Notes: generated by a model from the sequence alone, not told the origin. 64,000 nucleotides of DNA from Euryodendron excelsum (GCA_033060915.1 CM065383.1:17522501-17586500); one strand, 5' to 3'. Positions 24,810 to 37,449 are shown, numbered from the stretch's first letter. Program-made: numbers and translations.

Positions 24810-26002
24810 TGTTGAGTCAATGCCTTGATTTTGATGATAACAAAACATGGTTTAATGATCCAATAATTCTACTTTGTGTGCAGAGTAGCTATTAATTAGA
24901 TCTTGATCTGAAGCTTATTATAATGGAGGATTTGTGATGTAAAGATTTAAATAGAAAATGAAAAGCATGATGAGATGGTGTATTCTACAAAGTTGATATT
25001 ATGAGAAGATAAATGAATCTCAAGTTGATGAAAATCTTAGATTGAAGATTGATACTCATGAAGGAATGGCATATTCAACAATGGTAATCTTATAAGAGAA
25101 TGAAGATGATGGATATCAAGGAAGAATAATGAAAATGCTAAAAGTCTTGATTGAAAAAATTGAAGAATTTGAGGACTTGAAGATATCTTGCAAGAATAGA
25201 AGAAGAAGAGACCAACTCAAAGACATGGAAGCTTTCTTCAAAGATTTGAAGATGTCTTGAAAATATGGAAGAAATCACAAGAGTAGAAAAGCTTTCTTGG
25301 AAGAGTTGTTGAAGTCCATGGAGAAGTAATATTGATTGAAGAATTCTAGAAGAAATCTAGAAATGAAGATGCTCAAAGAAGAATAGAAAATCAATTGAAG
25401 AAATGAAGATTCTAAGTCATGGAAGCTCTCTTGAAGATCTTGAAGAAGACTTAATCAATGGATGAATCTATGATGATGGAAGAGCTTTACAAGTGATGAA
25501 AATGAAGAAAATTCATCTTGAATGGATTGAAGATGTTCTTGAAGTCATCTAACCTTGAAGAAGCATTTGCAAGCCTTAAAAAGGTTATTTGAATGATCCT
25601 TGAAGAGATTCGAAGCTTTAGAAAAGAATGAAGAGAAGTTGCAAAAATATGATTTTTGGTAAAAAGAGTTGACCCCTCAAGCAAAAAGAGTCGACTCATT
25701 CGAACAGAGCCTTGGATTTGTGCTGGAGACTCAAAAGAGTCGACTCCTGGCCAAAAAGAGTTGACTCATTTCAACAGAGAACAAAAATTCTGCAGATTAC
25801 TTAAAAGAGTAGACTCTTGAGACAAAAGAGTCGACTCATTTGGACAGTGACTTGAAAAAATCTGCTGAAATGCAAAAAGAGTCGACTCATTGTAAAAGAG
25901 TCAACCCCTAGATAGTAACGGCTAGTTTTTTGACAGACGGTATGGGCAAATATGCAACCAAATCTTCTCCCATACTTCTCCAACAGCTAGAATCGATCCA
26001 TA
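24810..26002 (+). repeat. Truncated 5' LTR of element D
   Basis: Matches the 3' LTR from its first base to GATCCATA at 26002, just where the other copies continue into TATATATATA (the probable TATA box). About 650 bp of downstream LTR, the PBS and everything up to the 5' side of the ORF are missing. It holds about eight copies or near-copies of the palindrome GAGTCGACTC between 25665 and 25912, in pairs spaced by about 20-25 bases. Confidence 0.85.
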
Positions 26003-26125
26003 CCTAACCACCACCTCCACCTCCACTTCTAACCACCAAAAAACTCTCTCTCAATCCTTACCCAACCTATATTTGATCATCCTAGAGTCTTTCTAACTTC
26101 CTTCAACCACCATTTTCAACCTTCC

Positions 26126-27728
26126 ATGGCTTCCAAATCTCTTACATCAAAGAAGGGCAAGAAAGCCCTAAAAGAGCCGACTCCCACATCTAAAAGAGGA
26201 ATGAAGAGGATGACAAAAGGGGACTCTTCCAGGCTTTCAAAAAGGAGAACAGGGAAGCAAACTGAGGAGGAGGAAGATGAATTTCTTGACAACACCATTT
26301 ACTTTGAGAAGAAATCCAACCGAGATAAGTATGAGAAAATCTTCTCCTCTAGAGTTATTTTAAATGGAAGATGGATAGATTATGCTTTCTTTGCCAAAGA
26401 GAAGTTTGCATTTGAACCAAAATTTGAAGCCCTTGGTTGAAAATCCATTACCCTGTTAAAGGATGATGTATGTCCTGAAATTGTGGGTCAATTCTATGCC
26501 CATGTAGAAAAGGAAACTGGGGATGTAAATGTAATTAGTTATGTGAAGGGTGAAACCATTACACTCACTAAAGGAGTGATCTGTCAAATTTTGAAAATTG
26601 GTAGTGGTGGGCAAATAGACAAGAAAGATGTTAGTAGAAAAACTACATTGTCTGCCTTATTGGGAAAAGAGATTACTGATGATTCATTCCAACCCATAGC
26701 CAATGAGTTGCCTTTGGAACTGAGACTGGTGCATCACTTTATTTGTCACATTCTCATTCCTAAAGGTGGCAAATTTGACTACATCACTGAAAGGGAATTA
26801 TTTTTCCTTTGGGCCTATTTGACAGACACCAAAATTGATTTGGCTGAGTTCATTTTAGAGCACATTGTTAAGGCATCAAGAACCAAAATTAGCTTTACCC
26901 TATGGGATTCTCTTGACCAAAGTTTTCAAACACTTCAAGATAGACTTAAAGGGTGAGAAGCACAGAACCCCTGATTCAAATTCTGATGAGTATAATCAGA
27001 AAACTTTGTCAAGGATGGGTTATCACTTCAACCCACAGAGCAAGACCTGGACCCCTAGAAAGGAGAAACACATTGACAGTGGGACTCCTAGAATTGAATC
27101 CACTGAAAGAGGTGAACCTTCCAGTGCCATACCAGAAAGTGGTGAACCCTCTAGGCCTGCCCCTTCTCCTGCTCCAAGGAAACTTTTTCCAATGAGCATT
27201 GTTCTAGGTGGCCAATCAGTGGATATAACTATTTTGATGAGCATGGTAAAAGACTTGAAAAGGCATCAAGAAGAGATGTTCACCAAGTTGGACAAGAAAA
27301 TTGATAATGGGGCTACCAGATTATTCTTTGTTGAGAAGAAGATGAGGGAATTAAGCAAGGCCTTTGTGTCTGAAGGAAACAAAATAAGGGAGAAAGTTGC
27401 CAATGACATTGCTCTTTCCACCGAGCATATTGGCAAATATATGAAGAAGCTGGTTGGAGACCAATACCAGCCTCTTTTCCCTTCAGCAGCAGAATTTGCA
27501 GCAGAGGACTTAAGTACAGATGAGTTGGAAGGATTTAGTGAAAGGGAGCATACCTCTTCTCAGCCATCACCTGCAGACCCCTCTGATCCCTTTGACCAAA
27601 CTCCTCCAAAGTCTTCTGTTGCACCTCACAAATATGGCCTGAGACAAAGATCTTCAAGCACCAAATTTTCAAGCACTGCTGATAATCCAGTTGATCTCTC
27701 TCAAACCCCTTCTCCCAAAAGAAAATGA
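26126..27728 (+). pseudogene. Plant transposon-associated protein (putative plant transposon protein domain family), broken
   Basis: A protein of about 530 residues starting MASKSLTSKK at 26126, with a basic N-terminus and an acidic patch (TEEEEDEFLD). A globular region follows (YEKIFSSRVILNGRWIDYAF, then VGQFYAHVEKE, then VKGETITLTKGVICQIL, then LPYGILLTKVFKHF). That order resembles the domain annotated in many plant genomes as putative plant transposon protein. The C-terminal third is Pro/Ser-rich, with a helical stretch near 27240-27450 and a basic end PSPKRK. One in-frame TGA (26438-26440) and one frameshift near 26895 break it; otherwise it is coherent and could have been active recently. 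It lies between a truncated 5' LTR and the PPT region, the place where Sireviruses can carry an extra 3' gene. Function unknown. Confidence 0.6.
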
Positions 27729-28973
27729 AAACCTATGCCTCTGAACCTTTTCTGTTTTTTTGAACAAGTCATTTTCTAAGCAATATGTAATATTTTGTGG
27801 TTGGTTCTTTTTGTTAAACTCTCTTAAATGTTTCTTCATAAATGAATGATGTGTTTTGGATCTCATTATCTTAACATTGCTATCTTATTTGTGTTTGTTG
27901 AATGAGTGATTGCTTTAACAATGCTGAATGAATAATTGCTTTAACATTGTTAAATTTGCTGAATGAATGATTGCTTTAACTGCCTTAGTCAATGATCTTC
28001 ACATAAACATCATTGTATTCTATTTTTTTTTTGCTATTGTACCTGTCTGTTTTTCTCCATCTATTACTCCTCTTTTTGAGGATTTGACAAAAAGGGGGAG
28101 AAATTATTCTCAAAAAGATTAAAAGAAGAGAAAACACTCCTCAATGCACTACCAGGAATTATATCATAAGGCATCAACTGCAAAGGAAAGGGGGGGCATT
28201 GGTTTGATGAAGTTGAAGCAGTAAGAAGCATCCAATGCAATAAATGCAGTATGAATTTTCTACATCACCAGATGCCTACATGCACTGCACCTCTGAGTTA
28301 GAATTTGTTTTGCCTTGAATCTGAAACCTCATTTGGAGCCTTTGTCTGATGGGGAGCATGAATCTGATTCAGTGGATCTTAAGCAATAAAACTCTCAAGC
28401 ACAAAGTGCAAAAGAAAAGAGAGCATCCACAATGCAGCACCAAATGATAAAGCATGAATCTCCAGATGCATACATGTCCTAACACATCAGCGTTGGAATT
28501 TGTTTAACCTTAACTCTGAAACTACTTTAAGGCACAAAGTACAAAAGCAAGGGGGAGCAAAGGCATGGTATGAAAATCTCACTTTCTCTAAAATTTTTTG
28601 ATATTACAAGTTATTGAGCCTCTTAGAATTTTGAGCATATTGTCTATACTCTTAAAGGCTTCTTTATAAGCCATTTCAAAGAAAACTCCTTCATTAAAGG
28701 GGAGAAATTTCCTTATCTGGACTATGATTCCCCATTTTTCATTCCAAATTTGCATACCTTTTTGATTGATTAACAAAAAGGGGGAGAAATATTTATGAAA
28801 AATATATTGAAATGGGAAGAAAACTGAGAATTTGAAGTCCCATATATATTGAAATGGGAAGAAAACTGAGAATTTGAAGTCCCATACTTCTAATGCATAT
28901 TAATCCTCATGTTTTATATTGAGTTTAAATGCATATATTTTTAATGTTTTGTCATCATCAAAAAGGGGGAGAT
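27729..28973 (+). other. Internal non-coding region of element D with repeated polypurine tracts
   Basis: No gene. It contains short repeats (TGATTGCTTTAAC-type at about 27905-27985; a 46-bp direct duplication at 28803-28892) and at least three AAAAAGGGGGAGA tracts. The last tract, 28960-28972, abuts the 3' LTR and is the functional PPT candidate. Confidence 0.75.
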
Positions 28974-31900
28974 TGTTGAGTCAATGCCTTGATTTTGAGG
29001 ATAACAAAACATGATTTAATGATTTAATAATTCTACTTAGTGTGCAGAGTAGCTACTAATTAGATCTTGATCTGAAGCTTATTATAATGGAGGATTTGTG
29101 ATGTAAAGATTTAAATAGAAAATGAAAAGCATGATGAGATGGTGTATTTTACAAAGTTGATATTATGAGAAGATAAAGGAATCTCAAGTTGATGAAAATT
29201 TTAGATTGAAGATTGATACTCATGAAGGAATGGCATATTCAACAATGGTAATCTTATAAGAGAATGAAGATGATGGATATCAAGGAAGAATAATGAAAAT
29301 GCTAAAAGTCTTGATTGAAAAGATTGAAGAATTTGAGGACTTGAAGATATCTTGCAAGAATAGAAGAAGAAGAGACCAACTCAAAGACATGGAAGCTTTC
29401 TTCGAAGATTTGAAGATGTCTTGAAAATATGGAAGAAATCACAAGAGTAGAAAAGCTTTCTTGGACGAGTTGTTGAAGTCCATGGAGAAGTAATATTGAT
29501 TGAAGAATTCTAGAAGAAATCTAGAAATGAAGATGCTCAAAGAAGAATAGAAAATCAATTGAATAAATAAAGATTCTAAGTCATGGAAGCTCTCTTGAAG
29601 ATCTTGAAGAAGACTTGAATCAATGGATGAAGTTATGATGATGGAAGAGCTCTACAAGTGATGAAAATGAAGAAAATTCATCTTGAATGGATTGAAGATG
29701 TTCTTAAAGTCATCTAACCTTGAAGAAGCATTTGCAAGCCTTAAAAAGATTATTTGAATGATCCTTGAAGAGATTGGAAGCTTTGGAAAAGAATGAAGAA
29801 AAGTTGCAAAAATATGATTTTTGGTAAAAAGAGTCGACCCCTCAAGCAAAAAGAGTCGACTCATTCGAACAGAGCCATAGATTTGTGCTGGAGACTCAAA
29901 AGAGTCGACTCCTGGCCAAAAAGAGTCGACTCATTTCAACAGAGAACAAAAATTCTGCAGACTGCTTAAAAGAGTCGACTCTTGAGACAAAAGAGTCGAC
30001 TCATTTGTGTTGGCCCAAGTAGGCAACCCAAGAGGGGGGGTGAATTGGGTTTTATAGAATTTTTAACAAGAATTTCAACTAAAACTTGTTTATGTATTTT
30101 AACAATAATTAATCGAAATGTATATATCAAGCAAGTGGAGTATATATCAATATATATATTTATGCAAACATGTATAGTGAGCAATTAAACAAAACAGAGG
30201 CAGAAAAGAAGTGCACTAGATTTATAGAGGTTCGGCCAACCTTGCCTACGTCCTCTCTTCTTCGATCCTTTCGAAGGAATTCCACTATGTAATACTCCTT
30301 ACACAGCTGCTGGTTGTGCCACGAGTGCCCAGCTCACTCTTTACAAAAACTTCTTCCCAAGCTTTCAAAACCCAAGAGATTTTGTCCAAGCTTCTCTTAA
30401 ACTTACAAGTGTTTTTCCAAGAACACTCAAACTTACACGGTTACAAACCCACCCAAATGAGAATGAATGAAGATTATACAAAGAGTGACTCTCCTAGTGA
30501 GTATATGAATGAATACAACTCAATGGATAACTTTAAACACTCAGCAAAAATATATGGCAGTGAGGTACAGGTGATTTTCAGCTTCAAGCACTTGATATGA
30601 ATGGTATGATTGCTCTCTTCTTCTTCTTTGAAGCTGTATGTATCTCATATATATAGGTATGGATCGATTCTAGCCGTTGGAGAAGTATGGGAGAAGATTT
30701 GGTTGAAGTTTTGCCCATACCGTCTGTCAGAAAACTAGCCGTTACGGTCTAGGGGTCGACTCTTTTCATAATGAGTCGACTCTTATTGCATTTCAGCAGA
30801 TTTTTCAAGTTTCTGTCCAAATGAGTCGACTCTTTTGTCCCAGGAGTCGACTCTTTTCAGCAGTCTGCAGAATTGTTTGTTCTTTATTGCAATGAGTCGA
30901 CTCTTTTTGGCCAGGAGTCGACTCTTTTAAGCTTCCAGCAGAATTCTAAGGCTCTGTTCGAATGAGTCGGCTCTTTTTGCTTGAGGGGTCGACTCTTTTT
31001 ACAAAAACTCATATTTTTGCAACTTTTCTTCATTCTTTTTCAAAGCTTCCAATCTCTTCAAGGATCATCTAAATAGGCTTTTTAAAGCTTGCAAACACTT
31101 CTTCAAGATTAGATGACTCCAAGAATATCTTCAATTCATTCAAGGTGAGTTTTCTTCATTTTCATCACTTGTAGAGCTCTTCTATTATCATAGCTTCATC
31201 CATTGATTCAAGTCTTCTTCAATATCTTCAAGAGAGCTTCCATGACTTAGAATCTTCATTTCTTCAATCAACATGGCTTCTCCATAGACTTCAACAACTC
31301 AAGAAAGCTTTCCAAATCTTGTGATTCCTTCCATGTTTTCAAGACATCTTTACATCTATCAAGAAAGCTTTTATGTTTTTGAATTGGTCTCTTCTTTTTC
31401 CATTCTTGCAAGATATCTTCAAGTACTCAAAGTCTTCAATCTTTTAAATCAAGACTTTGATCATTTTCATTCTTCTTCTTTGATATCCATCATCTTCATT
31501 CCCTTATAAAATCACCATTGTAGAATATGTTATTCTTTCATGCTTATCAATCTTCAATCTAGGATTTTCATCAACTTGAGAATCCTTTTTCTTCTTATAA
31601 TATCACCTTTGTAGAATACATCACTTCATCATGCTTTTCATCATAAGTCCTCTATTATGATAAGCTTCAAGTCAAGATCTAATTAATAATTCATCTGCAC
31701 ACTAAGTAGAATTATTAGATCATTTAACCATGTTTTGTTATCATCAAAATCAAGGCATTGACTTAACAATTTGGACAGTGACTTGAAAAAATCTGCTGAA
31801 ATGCAAAAAGAGTCGACCCCTAGACAGTAACGGCTAGTTTTTTGACAGACGGTATGGACAAATATGCAACCAAATCTTCTCCCATACTTCTCCAACGGCT

Positions 31901-32565
31901 GGAATCGATCCATATATATATATACAAGATACATACAGCTTCAAAGAAGGAGAGAAGAGCAATTATACCATTCATATCAAGTCCTTGAAACTGAAAATCG
32001 CTTGTACCTTACTGCCACATACTTTTGCTGAGTGTTTAAGGTTATCCATTGAGTTGTATTTGTTCATATACTCACTAGGAGAGTTACTCTTTGTATAACC
32101 TTTATTTATTCTCACTTGGGTGGGTTTGTAAACTTGTAAGTTTGAGTGTTCTTGGGTAAAAACACTTGTAAGTTTGAGAGAAGCTTGGATAAAATCTCTT
32201 GGGTTTTGAAAGCTTGGGAATAAGCTTTTGTAAGAGTGAGCTGGGCACTTGTGGCAAAACCAGCAGCTGTGTAAGGAGTATTACATAGTGGAATTCCTTC
32301 GAAAAGATCGAAGAAGAGAGGACGTAGGCAAGGTTGGCCGAACCTCTATAAATCTGGTGCACTTCTCTTCTGCCTTTGTTTTACTTATTTGCTCACTATA
32401 CATGCTTGCATAAATATATGTATTGATGTATACCTCACTTGCTTGATATATATACTTTGATTAATTGTTACTGAAATACATAAACGGTTTTTAGTTGCAA
32501 TTCTTCATATAAATTCTATAAAACCCAATTCACCCCCCCTCTTGGGTTGCCTACTTGAGCCAACA
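28974..32565 (+). repeat. 3' LTR of element D, interrupted
   Basis: Without the 1761-bp insertion and one target duplication copy it is about 1.83 kb. It starts TGTTGAGTCAATG directly after the PPT and ends GAGCCAACA. A TATATATATATA stretch at about 31912-31922 is the likely TATA box. Palindromes GAGTCGACTC cluster upstream of it (29827-30002 and 31808). Confidence 0.85.
30008..31768 (-). mobile_element. Solo LTR of the D family, inserted in reverse into the 3' LTR of D
   Basis: Starts TGTTGGCCCAAGTAGG and ends CATTGACTTAACA, the reverse complement of the D LTR ends. The target duplication ATTTG is perfect (30003-30007 and 31769-31773). It is 1761 bp. GAGTCGACTC palindromes lie at 30760-31000 in reverse order, and a TATATATA stretch at about 30645. 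It is the deepest insertion in the nest and so the youngest event within its lineage. Confidence 0.9.
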
Positions 32566-32583
32566 GGCCTAACCCTCTAAGTG

Positions 32584-32601
32584 TCTCCAGTAGAGTCGCC
32601 A
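32584..32601 (-). other. Primer binding site of the Tat-like element
   Basis: Two bases after the 5' LTR, the minus strand reads TGGCGACTCTACTGGAGA. It starts with TGG, as needed to pair with a tRNA 3' CCA end. The sequence resembles the tRNA-Arg-type sites reported for Ogre/Tat elements; the exact tRNA was not checked. Confidence 0.7.
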
Positions 32602-32603
32602 GC

Positions 32604-35600
32604 TGTCATGTCCCAGTTTTTTAGGTCCAAGGTCCTTTCGGCTTGGAGACAAAAGCACAGAACTCTGTCACTAGAACTCGTCCTCCTAAAAGGACAAGTG
32701 CGACCAGGTTTGAATTGAAAATTGATTTGGTTAAGGGCTTTTTAGAAAAATAAGAGTCGCCACCTAACTTAATTAAGGTGAGTTAGGACACCTAAAACTA
32801 AGTGTTAATTCAAAGATTAAACTTAGGATTTTTAGAAGATTTTGAAAATTCCCTCAAGAGAAACTTTTTAAGAAAATAGGTTATTTGGCAACCTTTGGAA
32901 AGATTTAAGCCCTTTTGAAAAATAACTCCATTTTGGTCTTTTAAAAACAGAAATCTATGGTCCGGGGGTTGGTTACGTGTAAGGAAGATATCCTAAGATC
33001 ATCACCCTACCCCGCCCTTTCAGTACCTACATGTCTAATCACCCTTTGTTCACTCATTAGAATAATCAGTTACCATTGTCCACTTAATATCCACTTTAGA
33101 GTTTTGAAAATGGGGTTTAATCATCACCTTTCGGATGGATGATGCATAATGTAAGTTTTGGAAGAAGTTTAAAAATGTGGGAGTTTTGAAGGAGTTTGAA
33201 ATGAGAACTTTGAATTGATTGAAAGTTTTGAAAAGAGGATTGGAGTTGAAATAAAAGTTATGACCACACCATTTTAGGTTGCCTATGTATCTCATTTGGC
33301 GAGAATTAGGTCATTCGTAGTTCGGGCAAGAGCCCAATGGAAAATAGGCTCATTGGGGCCTTTGGAAAGTTTTGAAGACGCTTTGTGGTCTTTGGAAGGA
33401 TTGAAGACATTTTGTGGTCTTGAAAGCTTTGACTTGAAATTGGATGGTGGAGTGTTTCAAAAATATTTTTGGATCAACTCAAGGGAGTTTTGGAAAATGC
33501 TTTGGAATGACTCAAGGTAGTTTTGAAAATGTTTTGAGGTCTTGTTTCGAAGGTCGTGGATATAAAGTTTGGAAGTGTTGAAAAGCTTCTTGAAAGAGGT
33601 TTTTGAAAATACCTTAGGGCTTTGGAACCCTAACATGGACAAGCTTGGAGGTTGTTCTTGATGTATCACCTTCCTTTGGAATTCCTAACCATAGAAATGG
33701 TAGGGACACCTTAGGGTTGTGAGTTCTTGAAAATATTTTTAGAAATACTTTGAAGATGGAATATGGGAACATTTGAAGAGGTTATGGAGTTGGCTTTTGA
33801 AATCTCAAGAGGGTAGGAGGTTTTGAAAAAGTGAGTCATGAGAGTAGTTTTAAAGAAAGAGATCATTTAAAAGGAGTCCATGAGTTAGAACTTTGAAACA
33901 TACTAACCTAGATTGGGACCTAAGGCTAGGGGTGACTTAAGATTAACTAACAGGGGTTATGTTAATCTAGGGTTAAGTTGACCTAGGGTTAACCAACTTG
34001 GATTTGGTTAACCTAGGGTCAGACAACCAGGGTCAAGTTAACCTAGGGTTGGACAACCAGGGTCAAGTTAACCTAGGGTTGAGCTAAAAGGTGACTTTGA
34101 AAGGTTGTTTGATGTACTTTTAGAAAAGGGTTTTGAAAAACAAACCATGTCATGCAATAGACTTTGATAGACAGCCTTTTTGAAGATCATTTCCATGAAA
34201 ATTTTGACTCTAGCTAAGAATGTGGTTTATATGGTTGGTATTTGGAGACCAATCCAAAGAAGGTTTCCTTATGATCATTATCATCATTATCTTGACAAGT
34301 GTATGAAATCCAAAAAAATCAACATGATGATGACAATTTTTTGAAACACCATTTTTAATGTAAAGATGGAGATAATGAATTTTTTGAAAACCACTTTTGA
34401 AAAGGATAATGAAAACTATTTTTGAAGGAAACCATTCCAACAAGAGAGGGTTCCTATGGCCAAATAAAATGGAGACCACTTAAGAGAGGGTTCTATGGGG
34501 CCATTCCAACTACTAAACTTGAGAGAATGGAAACCTTAAAAATCAAAGAGTTTGGAAATCATTTGTGTGCAAGAATAAAAAGAGAAGGGAACCATTCTAA
34601 CAATTTAGGGCTCTTATGGCCAATATAGAAGGGGGACCACTCAAGAAAGGGTTCCATGGGGCCATTCCAACCACTAAACTTGAGAGAACGGAAGCCTTGG
34701 AAATTAGAGAGTTTGAAAATAACTTTTATACAAATTGAAATGTAAGGATGCAAAAGTATGAGTTAGAGGTTAGTGAGAATTTTTTAAGGTATGATTTCTA
34801 AGGTCTTATCCTAAACTTCAAGGAGCCAACTCTTGGAACCATTTGGAGAGGGGTATTGAACTTGAAATTGGCATGGAAGTAAGAATAATGCAAACTTAGT
34901 AAAACATGATTATAAACACAAAAATGAAACCAAGCACACAAGACATAATCAAGGTAGCAAAATGCAAGTGGGTCATGAATACATACAAGGCTTTAGGCTA
35001 CACCACACAAACAAGGGGTTCCTAGGCCATACTATCTTAAAGTAGGCTAGTGAGAGATCCCCTTACATAGTGGTTCTCACTAGCTTTCCTCTAGGCATGA
35101 ACTAAGAGCCTTCTTGGCTCAAGCATGCAAGAATGGGGGGTTGAAGATGGGGATGAAGATAGAGAATAGCCTAAGTAGGCTAGAGAAGAAAAGAGTAGGG
35201 GAAGACAAAAATGTAAAAGAGATACCAATTTTTGCGTTCAACATACTTGTAATCTTCAATGGATGCCTTGACTTGAACTTGAATGACTTCAAGAAGACTT
35301 GAAGGGTTGGAAGGGAGTGTTTAATGGTGTATGAGGCTAAGTAGGTGAAGCGTATGGCCTTGAGGGAGGTGAAATCTAACCTAAGTGTTGAAGGAGTGGA
35401 ATGTGTATAGAGATTTGAGATTCTGGAGCAGTTTCAGCAAAGCTTCGTATCAATTTCGAAGTTGAAATATGCAAAGGGGGAGGCTGGTATTTATAGGCAA
35501 TCTGGAACAGACTTGGCGTATGTGTTACATGCGCTTGGCCAAATTTTGGCTTGGCGCATGTCGTACATGCTCCAGTACTGTTCCATTGCCAGAATGACAC

Positions 35601-37292
35601 GTGGCACTCATTGTACTGGTTAAATCTCGACGATTGATCAAAATTTGGGCGCATGTAGCATACGCTCCGCCACTGAGAAGGTTCGTTTAAATTTTGCCTC
35701 GATAATTGAGCCAACCGGGAAGGTTTCAGGGGAATCAGTCGCACTCGGGATGTTCTCCTGGGGCTTCTGGTGAACTTTTGTGTTTTTGAGAAGTTCGAAT
35801 GATGTTCGAAAGTGTGAGATATTGTCTTGGAAAATGTGCTTAAAATGGCATCTTGCGGAGCGTCTGTGATACACTCCGTGGGTGTTCAAAAATAGCTGTT
35901 TTCGTGTTGCTTGATCAAGGCCTTCGAGAAGTGATCTCTTTGATCGGACCGTACCGATGGAAAGGACTTTGGAAGTACTTTTGGGAACTCCCTAATTCAC
36001 GCATTTCTCAAGTCGTTTAACGGCGCATTGCAATTAGGGAATCGGTGGAAAAGTCAACCTAAGTGGAGCGTCTACGAGACGCTCCAGGGGTTGCTAGAAG
36101 TTGTAATTTTTGCACAGTACGATGAAGGGCTTCGGGAAGCGATCTATCTGATCGGGCCATATTGATGGAAAGATCTATAAACGAGCTTTGGAAAATTCCC
36201 TAATTTACACATTTCTCAAGTCATTTGACGGTGCGTTGTAACTAGGGAATCGGGAGAAGAGACAATTTAGGCGAAGCGTCTACGAGACGCTCCAAGGAAC
36301 TTTTATTGAGTCATAGGTGTTTAGCATCGTGATGTCTTCCTTAGGTTAAACGGGGGTTCATGACGAGATCCGCCGTTTAGTAACCTAGGACTGGTGTTGT
36401 TTTGGGATGCGTTTGGGTCGTTAGGGGCAAAATAGTCATTTTGATCGAGTTTGGTTGAGAATGGTCAAGAATGGTTCGGTGTGTTAAGTTAAGCGTGCCG
36501 GGTCACTCATGGATGGTTTTGGAAGAGTCTTTTACCGCTTGGTAGAGTTTGTGCAGTGTTGGGGTGTGTTATCAGGAGTAAAATGGTCATTTTGACCGAA
36601 GTTGGTCGGAACGGGACCAGAATAGGACCGGATGGGGTGTGGAATATGCCTAACAGTTTAATAATATTTTGAAAGGATGGACTTATCGTTTTGAGGGATT
36701 TTGAGCTTTCTTAAAACATGCCTAGAGGCCCAAGGGGCAGGGTTGGTCATTTTTCACCGAGTCAGGCTAGCAGGCGCCGGTGTTGACCTAGGTGTTAGTT
36801 CCCTAGACTACCCGATCTCGGAAAACTACCTGTGCGGTGTTGGTTTCTAAGAATTCATGGTCTTAGAGAGCTACCTGTTGGGTGGTGTTAGTTTCTAAGA
36901 ACGCCTGGCCTGAGAAAGCTACTTGTGAGGGTGGTGTTGGTCTCCGAGAACGCTTGGTCCTGGAGAACTACTGAGTGATGGACATTCTACATTGGCGGGC
37001 TAGCAGGTGCCAGAAGTGAACCGTCTGGAATTTGACAACGTGTTGGTCCTCGAGATTGCCTGATCTCAGGAAGCTACCTGGATGGCGTTGGTTTTCGAGA
37101 CCGCCTGGTGCGAAAAGCTGCCTGGAATGATGGTGCTTATGGCTCCAGTGGGTCCTTGTGGGCCCGAGAACCAACCAGTTAGCTGGATTGGAGATTTTAG
37201 GGCTCGTCTTGAGCTTGTATGTGCTGTGGTGTTTGAAAACTGAACCCGGTCGGGCCGGAGATTGCCAAGCAGGCAAAAATGGGGTGCTTACA
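32604..37292 (-). repeat. LTR C (5' LTR of the Tat-like element), 4.7 kb
   Basis: Read plus it starts TGTCATGTCCCAG and ends GGGGTGCTTACA. It is collinear with LTR A over its full length. It has only about two clear minisatellite units (34018-34080). The palindrome GAGCGTCT-ACG-AGACGCTC is at 36066-36084 and hairpin units lie at about 36785-37110. No protein coding. Confidence 0.9.
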
Positions 37293-37449
37293 GATGGTCC
37301 TATGGTAGGAGACACAAAATAATCTATTGCTATATTGGGAGACATCCCTTGGCTTCAAAACCTATGCATAATCTTTACAGTTACTACAACTGAGCCTAGC
37401 TCTTATGTTGGCCTAAGGAGCATATACATGACTTTCATGGTTACTATAT

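Larger units (their letters stand above)
24810..32565 (+). mobile_element. Sirevirus-like Ty1/copia derivative D, gag-pol missing
   Basis: Target duplications GGCCT are perfect (24805-24809 and 32566-32570). The 5' LTR (24810-26002) is truncated. The 3' LTR (28974-32565) begins TGTTGAGTCAATGCC and ends TTGAGCCAACA, and is interrupted by a reverse solo LTR. The internal part has one broken ORF (26126-27728) and a non-coding stretch. Several AAAAAGGGGGAGA tracts (28084-28098, 28764-28778, 28960-28972) precede the 3' LTR, the last directly. Multiple polypurine tracts and clustered palindromes in the LTR are hallmarks described for Sireviruses. No gag, protease, integrase or RT is present, so it must have depended on other elements. 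Lineage is inferred from non-coding signatures only. Confidence 0.8.
5338..37292 (-). mobile_element. Giant Tat/Ogre-like Ty3/gypsy retrotransposon with nested insertions, no pol
   Basis: The orientation is minus: the 5' LTR is 32604-37292 and the 3' LTR 5338-10047. Target duplications are AATGG (5333-5337) and GATGG (37293-37297). A primer binding site follows the 5' LTR and a polypurine tract precedes the 3' LTR. Internal layout on the minus strand: leader (interrupted by copia element D), gag pseudogene (interrupted by solo LTR B), a spacer, an antisense mobile-domain-like frame, a 99-bp repeat array, PPT. Without the two insertions the internal region is about 10 kb. I find no protease, RT, RNase H or integrase reading frame, so it was non-autonomous or lost pol by deletion. 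Very long LTRs, a PBS beginning TGGCGACTC, the gag type and an extra antisense frame all fit the Tat lineage (known biology); membership is inference without RT. Confidence 0.85.

Noticed and set aside
18082..37292. A second complete Tat-like element formed by LTRs B and C
   Set aside because: The gag frame continues across B with its own target duplication, so B is a solo LTR inside the A-C element.
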